A stretch of 48,761 nucleotides of DNA, from NCBI GenBank assembly GCA_015068605.1, contig SVKF01000013.1, positions 1-48,761 of the forward strand, written 5' to 3'. The stretch comes from Oscillospiraceae bacterium. Its GTDB lineage: Bacteria > Bacillota > Clostridia > Monoglobales > Monoglobaceae. The translations under genes were made by a program, and so were the position numbers. The notes beneath the pieces are model-generated. The model had not been told where the DNA came from. It was given only the letters and a program-made list of their open reading frames with translations, and did not search any database. This document shows positions 44,528-48,761 of this stretch, piece after piece; the stretch's first letter is position 1; the number at the start of each line of letters is the position of its first letter.

Positions 44528-47320
44528 TTAAAACAAGCTTGTGCCATTTTCCAAAGCTGTCCTGATTTCGCTTATTTCAGCGAAACCGTAAAATACGGGA
44601 ATATTCTTATGAATAATTATCACCTTATCGTCAACCTCTGCCGTATATCTACTATTTGCCTCAGCAAGCTCTTTAACGGGCAGATAGGAAATACCGTCTA
44701 TTTCTATTCCCGAAACCTTATTTAAAAGCTCCTCACCAAACATGGGGAATATGCTTTTTTCCGCAACATAAAATGCTCCGTTTTCATACAAAACATCAAC
44801 ATTTTTATCCACATCATTTCTGTGGGCAATTCCCGTTTCAGCATTAACCACAATGCTTCGGGAAAGCTTCCATTTTGTCGTCTTTGACAAAATATTTCCT
44901 TTAACATAGGTCAGCGTAACATTTTCCGTTGAAAGCCAGTCCTTATACGCCTTTCGCCATCTGTTAAATGTGAATTTCAGAACATCTCCTCTTTTGACAT
45001 TCGCCACCACATTTGCCTCATCAGAGAAATAGTGAACATCAAACGGGTCATCCCATCTCATATTTTCCATTCCGCCAACTCTGTTTGACCACAAGAGCTT
45101 ATCATTAAGATAAATATTTGCAAGAACGCCATCGCTTTCGCTATCATATAAATATAAATCACCGTCAATACGCAATGTTCCTGTTGACGCAACGGTATAT
45201 TCCATAACAGAGTCCGAACCGACTGTCCATTCAGAGCCGGGATAAACCGTATCCCCTCCGATTGAGCCGTCGTCTCCGCTTATAGAACTTCTCCATTTAT
45301 TACCGGTCGCATCATAGGTCATAGGATACTTAACTCCAAGCTTAAGCGAATAAAACTCCGAGCCGTTTGCCCCTTGCTCACTTCCAATCAATGAAGCAAA
45401 GGTCATCTGCCTTTGTTTTCTGTAGCTATGCCCAACGCTGGTGCTCGCTTCACATATCGGAGAAATTCCGAGATATCTTGAAATATCACAACTCCATGTT
45501 GAATAGTCATACGCTATCTCCGAATCCGCTCCAACATACACATCTATAACATCGCCCTCGTCTGCGAAAATCCTTATATCAAGAATTTGCGGTTCACCGA
45601 CCGTCACAAGCTGTTCCCAAACTCTTTCCCCGTTCTTGGAAACAGCAAAAACATTTCCCTCACATGACGCATCGGTAAAGTCCAAAGTTCCATATACACG
45701 GTATCTTCCCAAGGCTTCAACCTCATAGCTTTGAATAATGGAATACTCCTCCATGATTTTTTCCGCACTGTCAAAATTATAAATCGGTCTTATATCGTTA
45801 TCCCACATAAAAATTTTCATAGACTCCGCACCTGTCGGAGGCGAAGAACCAAAGCCTGATGCAGACGATATTGCAAATAGCCCGTTTTCCGCTTTATTAA
45901 GCTCTCTTGTTTCAGCTTCAATCAAATCCCCGTCAACATCATACCATGCGTAAATCGCCATTGGAATTTTATCCGTCTGACCAAAGGCACTCAAATTAAG
46001 CACTCCCGTATCCTTGCCGAACTCCGAAACACCTTCGCCCGTGCTGTCCGTTATATGAAGTCCTTTTCTCACAACCATACCCGACACTACCCTCGTGGGC
46101 TTAACATCTCCCACAACATCGGTAATTGTCACATATTCAGGTATGGTTTCATAAGCTTTTCGCCAATGCCCCAGATTGTCATAAACACTTATTGTGCCGA
46201 ACAATCTGTCAATTTCAAAGGTAACCGTTACCTCTGTTGAGTTTTTCCACACGGGGATATTGTTCCAGCCTAAAATCTCACTGTGCGTTTTTGTGCTTGT
46301 GCCGTCGGAGTTGAAAAATCCCGAACCCCAGTTGGCAATAACTCCCATATCCTTAAACCAAAGCATTGAAGCACAATCTCCTGTGCTTGTCTGAACAAAA
46401 TAGGCATTATCACTGTTTGTCGGCAAAGTCAGACTTATAAATGTGTTTTGTCCTTCGGGGAATTCCCATGTTTTATTCTCCTCATCAGGATTTAAAACAT
46501 AAGCCTCGTCAAGCCCACTCGTTCGGCAATACCCAATTTCCAGATTTTTCAGATAAACTGTCTGGCTCTTTCCCAAATCCGAATAATGGGAAAAGCTTAA
46601 AACATTACTGTTCCAGCTGTCAAGTCTGTTTCCCGTGTTAAGCTGACCTTTTCTCTCTCCGTTTATGTAAATCTGCACCTCGTCACTCTCAAACCTCTTA
46701 ACTCCGTTTGAAAGAGCCGTTCCCGTTCCAGTCAGCGAGCTTGCAACAATCGTCACATTCACGGAGGTGTCCGGTGAATATGGCTGGGTGATTTTCATGG
46801 TACTCGTCCACCAGCTTCCGGTTATTGCGCCGTTATACCCATCCGCATCCGTTCTTGAAATATATTTTATCTTTCGTGGGTGCTGGGTTGATGCCATATA
46901 GCCCGTATCAGTAAAATAAAGGCTGTGCGGTCTGTTTTCAAGGTCTTGGGTAACATCATAAGGGTCTAAGCTGATAACCAAATTCATAAGAGAATCAAGG
47001 GTTATATCAAAGCTTACATACTTAAACCTCTCGTTTGCCACATCGCTTATATCAAGGTCAACAACAGTTCTTTTCCAATCCGTTGAACCATCACCAAAGG
47101 TCAGAGCAACATCTCCGTTTGCATCCTCTGTTATGGTTGCATCTGTTCCCGAATCAGCCGTACTGTTAGAGAATAATGCAACTGCCTCCACTCCCGTTTT
47201 AACAGGAACATACACATAGGTGTCAGGATTGGTTTCTGAGGCAAATGAAACTGCAGACAGCGCAACGCACAGGGTTAAAGCCGCTGTTATAAGCAATGTC
47301 ACTTTACAACTTTTTTTCAT
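44528..47320 (-). CDS. Large secreted protein: same N-terminal module, copper-amine-oxidase-N-like C-terminus
   Basis: 930 residues from the ATG at 47320 (AGAGGG six bases upstream; the ATG at 47326 abuts it). A signal peptide ends near SFA. Residues about 30-530 align with the esterase neighbour: LFSNSTAD, FKYVSFDI, RPHSLYFTD, AITGSWWTS, SDEVQIYINGERKGQ, EFPEGQNTFIS, GFGSSPPTGA. The middle (about 540-830) is different and has no catalytic motif I recognise. The last 100 residues (GISYLPVKELAEANSRYTAE) resemble the copper amine oxidase N-domain repeat common in Clostridia surface proteins. It may bind a polysaccharide or the wall. It lies 43 bp upstream of the esterase gene and is likely co-transcribed. 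Confidence 0.8.
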   Translation of the reverse strand: MKKSCKVTLLITAALTLCVALSAVSFASETNPDTYVYVPVKTGVEAVALFSNSTADSGTDATITEDANGDVALTFGDGSTDWKRTVVDLDISDVANERFKYVSFDITLDSLMNLVISLDPYDVTQDLENRPHSLYFTDTGYMASTQHPRKIKYISRTDADGYNGAITGSWWTSTMKITQPYSPDTSVNVTIVASSLTGTGTALSNGVKRFESDEVQIYINGERKGQLNTGNRLDSWNSNVLSFSHYSDLGKSQTVYLKNLEIGYCRTSGLDEAYVLNPDEENKTWEFPEGQNTFISLTLPTNSDNAYFVQTSTGDCASMLWFKDMGVIANWGSGFFNSDGTSTKTHSEILGWNNIPVWKNSTEVTVTFEIDRLFGTISVYDNLGHWRKAYETIPEYVTITDVVGDVKPTRVVSGMVVRKGLHITDSTGEGVSEFGKDTGVLNLSAFGQTDKIPMAIYAWYDVDGDLIEAETRELNKAENGLFAISSASGFGSSPPTGAESMKIFMWDNDIRPIYNFDSAEKIMEEYSIIQSYEVEALGRYRVYGTLDFTDASCEGNVFAVSKNGERVWEQLVTVGEPQILDIRIFADEGDVIDVYVGADSEIAYDYSTWSCDISRYLGISPICEASTSVGHSYRKQRQMTFASLIGSEQGANGSEFYSLKLGVKYPMTYDATGNKWRSSISGDDGSIGGDTVYPGSEWTVGSDSVMEYTVASTGTLRIDGDLYLYDSESDGVLANIYLNDKLLWSNRVGGMENMRWDDPFDVHYFSDEANVVANVKRGDVLKFTFNRWRKAYKDWLSTENVTLTYVKGNILSKTTKWKLSRSIVVNAETGIAHRNDVDKNVDVLYENGAFYVAEKSIFPMFGEELLNKVSGIEIDGISYLPVKELAEANSRYTAEVDDKVIIIHKNIPVFYGFAEISEIRTALENGTSLF

Positions 47321-47346
47321 TTTCATCCCTCTAATCCGTTTTGCAC

Positions 47347-47368
47347 CGGCATAGGGAAGCCTATGCCG
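47347..47368. repeat. Hairpin between the beta-helix gene and the 930-residue gene
   Basis: CGGCATAGG / CCTATGCCG with a 4-base loop and no T-run. It is a possible processing or partial termination site within the locus. Confidence 0.45.
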
Positions 47369-47383
47369 ATACTCTTAAAATCC

Positions 47384-48761
47384 TTACTGTTTCACATAAT
47401 AAGGCTTTGTTGTATTTCCCTCGTTGACAGTAATATTTTTAATATTGCTTTCATCAAACTTACAGCCTGCTATATTTACAACCGCATTAAGATTTGTCTT
47501 ATAATTAAAGTTTACGCCATCAATCATCTTTATTTCACAGTTCATAATAGCAATCGGAAGTGTGTATTGCGGCATCTCCTCATTGCATATCAGAGTATTA
47601 TTAAACATATACAAATCCTGAATAGCCTTTAAGTTTATTGTTCTGTCCGCAGGAATATTAAAGGTATTTCCTTCAATCAGGAAACCGTCAATGGTCGCCG
47701 AATCGCCCATAAGGGAACGCCACGACTGAACATCAAGAGGATAAAGACCATCACCTAAAGCATCGCCTTCTATATAGTTGTTTCTGTGTGTAAATGAGGA
47801 CGGGAACGGAGCCTCTGAACCGTTTGAAAAGATTTCGTTTGCCGCCTGAACACCTGCTCCGCAATCTATCTGCTTATTTGCTTCATACATTGTGTTTGCA
47901 GAACGGCAGATATAAGCAAATCGTCTGACATTTTGGAAGGTTGTTCCTCTTACAATGCTTCCTCTTGAACTTGAATCAATATTCCATATCTGAGTTCTGT
48001 TAGTCTCATTGGTTAATAGTGTGCCTTCTATTACTCTGTCCACGGTTATCGTTGCACTGTTATCGTTAATTGTTGTGAAATCCTTAACAAATGCGTGACC
48101 TAAATCCTTATGATTATTACAATCAAAGAAGATAAGCTCGTCACCTATTGCATAGTTCAAATCTCTTGATACCTGATAAGTATAATCATCAATTTTGCTT
48201 ACTATAAAGGCTGTCTGACCCTTTGTGTTGATATTATCGTCAAAGGAGCTGTCGAAATGACTATCCTCAACAGTAATACCTGCTTTACATCTCCATACAT
48301 GAATTGTATCGGAGTTTGTCGCTGTGAGTCTTCCGTCTTTTGTAACAGAATTAAAGTTTTTAAAGTTAATTCTTCCCCAGCACATTCCTATATCTCCGCC
48401 GAGATGTAATGTTCCGTAAAGATAGAAATTCTCAAAGGTTATATCTCCGCTGTAATGCACGAAGAACATTGATGGCATACCGTCATATAAATCGCTGGTT
48501 ACGTCATAAGCCGAGAATCTTGAGTTGATACAGTAGCGGTCGCCCACCTCGATAAATCTGTATTCACCTCTGGAGTTATCAACCTGAACCTTATAAATTC
48601 TGTCCTTAACGTGCCAAACATGATTTGTGCCGTAATTATCAAATCTCTGACGCTTAATATGAGGCTTTTCTGCATCATATAAGTATCCTGCCCACCAACC
48701 GCCTGTTGAACCGAGACCGTTTGAGCCTGTCTGGATAAGATTTACCCAGACAGGCTCAAAC
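47384..48761 (-). CDS. Right-handed beta-helix carbohydrate-active protein, GH110-like (N-terminus cut by window edge)
   Basis: About 458 residues are visible and the frame is open to the edge; an apparent GTG start at 48547 is internal. Regular short strands with Asn/Val ladders (ITFENFYLYG, ITVEDSHFDS, IDGFLIEGNTF) mark a parallel beta-helix. The segment ATNSDTIHVWRC followed by DDNINTKG resembles the ADGFH and DDAVNVHG active-site strands of GH110 alpha-galactosidases, so a glycosidase role is plausible but not proven. The outermost residues, encoded by 48746-48761, come from a fold-back and are unreliable. First visible gene of the secreted locus. Confidence 0.72.
   Translation of the reverse strand, partial: FEPVWVNLIQTGSNGLGSTGGWWAGYLYDAEKPHIKRQRFDNYGTNHVWHVKDRIYKVQVDNSRGEYRFIEVGDRYCINSRFSAYDVTSDLYDGMPSMFFVHYSGDITFENFYLYGTLHLGGDIGMCWGRINFKNFNSVTKDGRLTATNSDTIHVWRCKAGITVEDSHFDSSFDDNINTKGQTAFIVSKIDDYTYQVSRDLNYAIGDELIFFDCNNHKDLGHAFVKDFTTINDNSATITVDRVIEGTLLTNETNRTQIWNIDSSSRGSIVRGTTFQNVRRFAYICRSANTMYEANKQIDCGAGVQAANEIFSNGSEAPFPSSFTHRNNYIEGDALGDGLYPLDVQSWRSLMGDSATIDGFLIEGNTFNIPADRTINLKAIQDLYMFNNTLICNEEMPQYTLPIAIMNCEIKMIDGVNFNYKTNLNAVVNIAGCKFDESNIKNITVNEGNTTKPYYVKQ
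48719..48761. repeat. Perfect inverted repeat at the window end, probable assembly artefact
   Basis: Arms 48719-48734 and 48746-48761 are exact 16-base reverse complements separated by 11 bases. The right arm is the last base of the window and lies in coding sequence. Confidence 0.8.

Overview
The window looks like one assembled contig (or most of one) from an anaerobic, spore-forming, low-GC Firmicute of class Clostridia, probably a gut or plant-fibre lineage. Supporting signs are a YunB sporulation gene, a CD1247-type protein, a TepA/ClpP-like protease, a YerC-headed his operon with HisZ and short HisG, SLH and copper-amine-oxidase-N-like cell-surface domains, TTGACA/TATAAT promoters and GGAGG-type ribosome sites. 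I cannot assign a genus. The left end lies inside an IS200/IS605 transposase gene and the right end is a 16-bp fold-back, both typical of assembly breaks.

Layout. 1-340: 3' end of an IS200-like element with end hairpins. 568-4939: carA-carB; carA has lost the Cys and His of its glutaminase triad. 5074-11803, minus: DegV, a frameshifted beta-helix gene, a DMT-type transporter, a DUF1846 protein, and the tmk-metK pair. 11932-12177, plus: a small Cys-rich protein. 12492-22271, minus: an SLH surface protein, a two-OB-fold SSB, GtrA, a LOG-family protein, ligA, yunB, and a type IIA topoisomerase pair (B then A). 22414-24186, plus: a PflX-like radical SAM protein and an Mrp/NBP35 ATPase. 24237-30416, minus: CD1247-like protein, efp, then a probable rpsU-yqeY-capA-yqeG-TIM barrel-pepP operon, and tepA.

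30529-39904, plus: metA (acetyl-CoA type by residue 111), a CpXC protein, then yerC-hisZGDCBHAF-hisIE. The his operon carries every step from PRPP to histidine except histidinol-phosphate phosphatase. Its promoter is covered by a 38-bp two-tier dyad that is a good operator candidate for YerC. 40074-48761, minus: a small unknown protein, a DUF2961 (GH172-like) protein, and a secreted polysaccharide-type locus. That locus holds an esterase with a CE2-like C-terminus, a 932-residue paralogue sharing about 500 N-terminal residues with it, and a truncated right-handed beta-helix protein resembling GH110.

Three points deserve most attention: the degenerate CarA, the unrecognised 500-residue module shared by the two secreted proteins, and the his-promoter dyad. 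Dispersed non-coding repeats link 359-432 with 41787-41860, 12338-12376 with 41670-41708, and three hairpins that share a GGCTGTAGCAAAA-like arm. I saw no tRNA, rRNA, CRISPR array, riboswitch or prophage.
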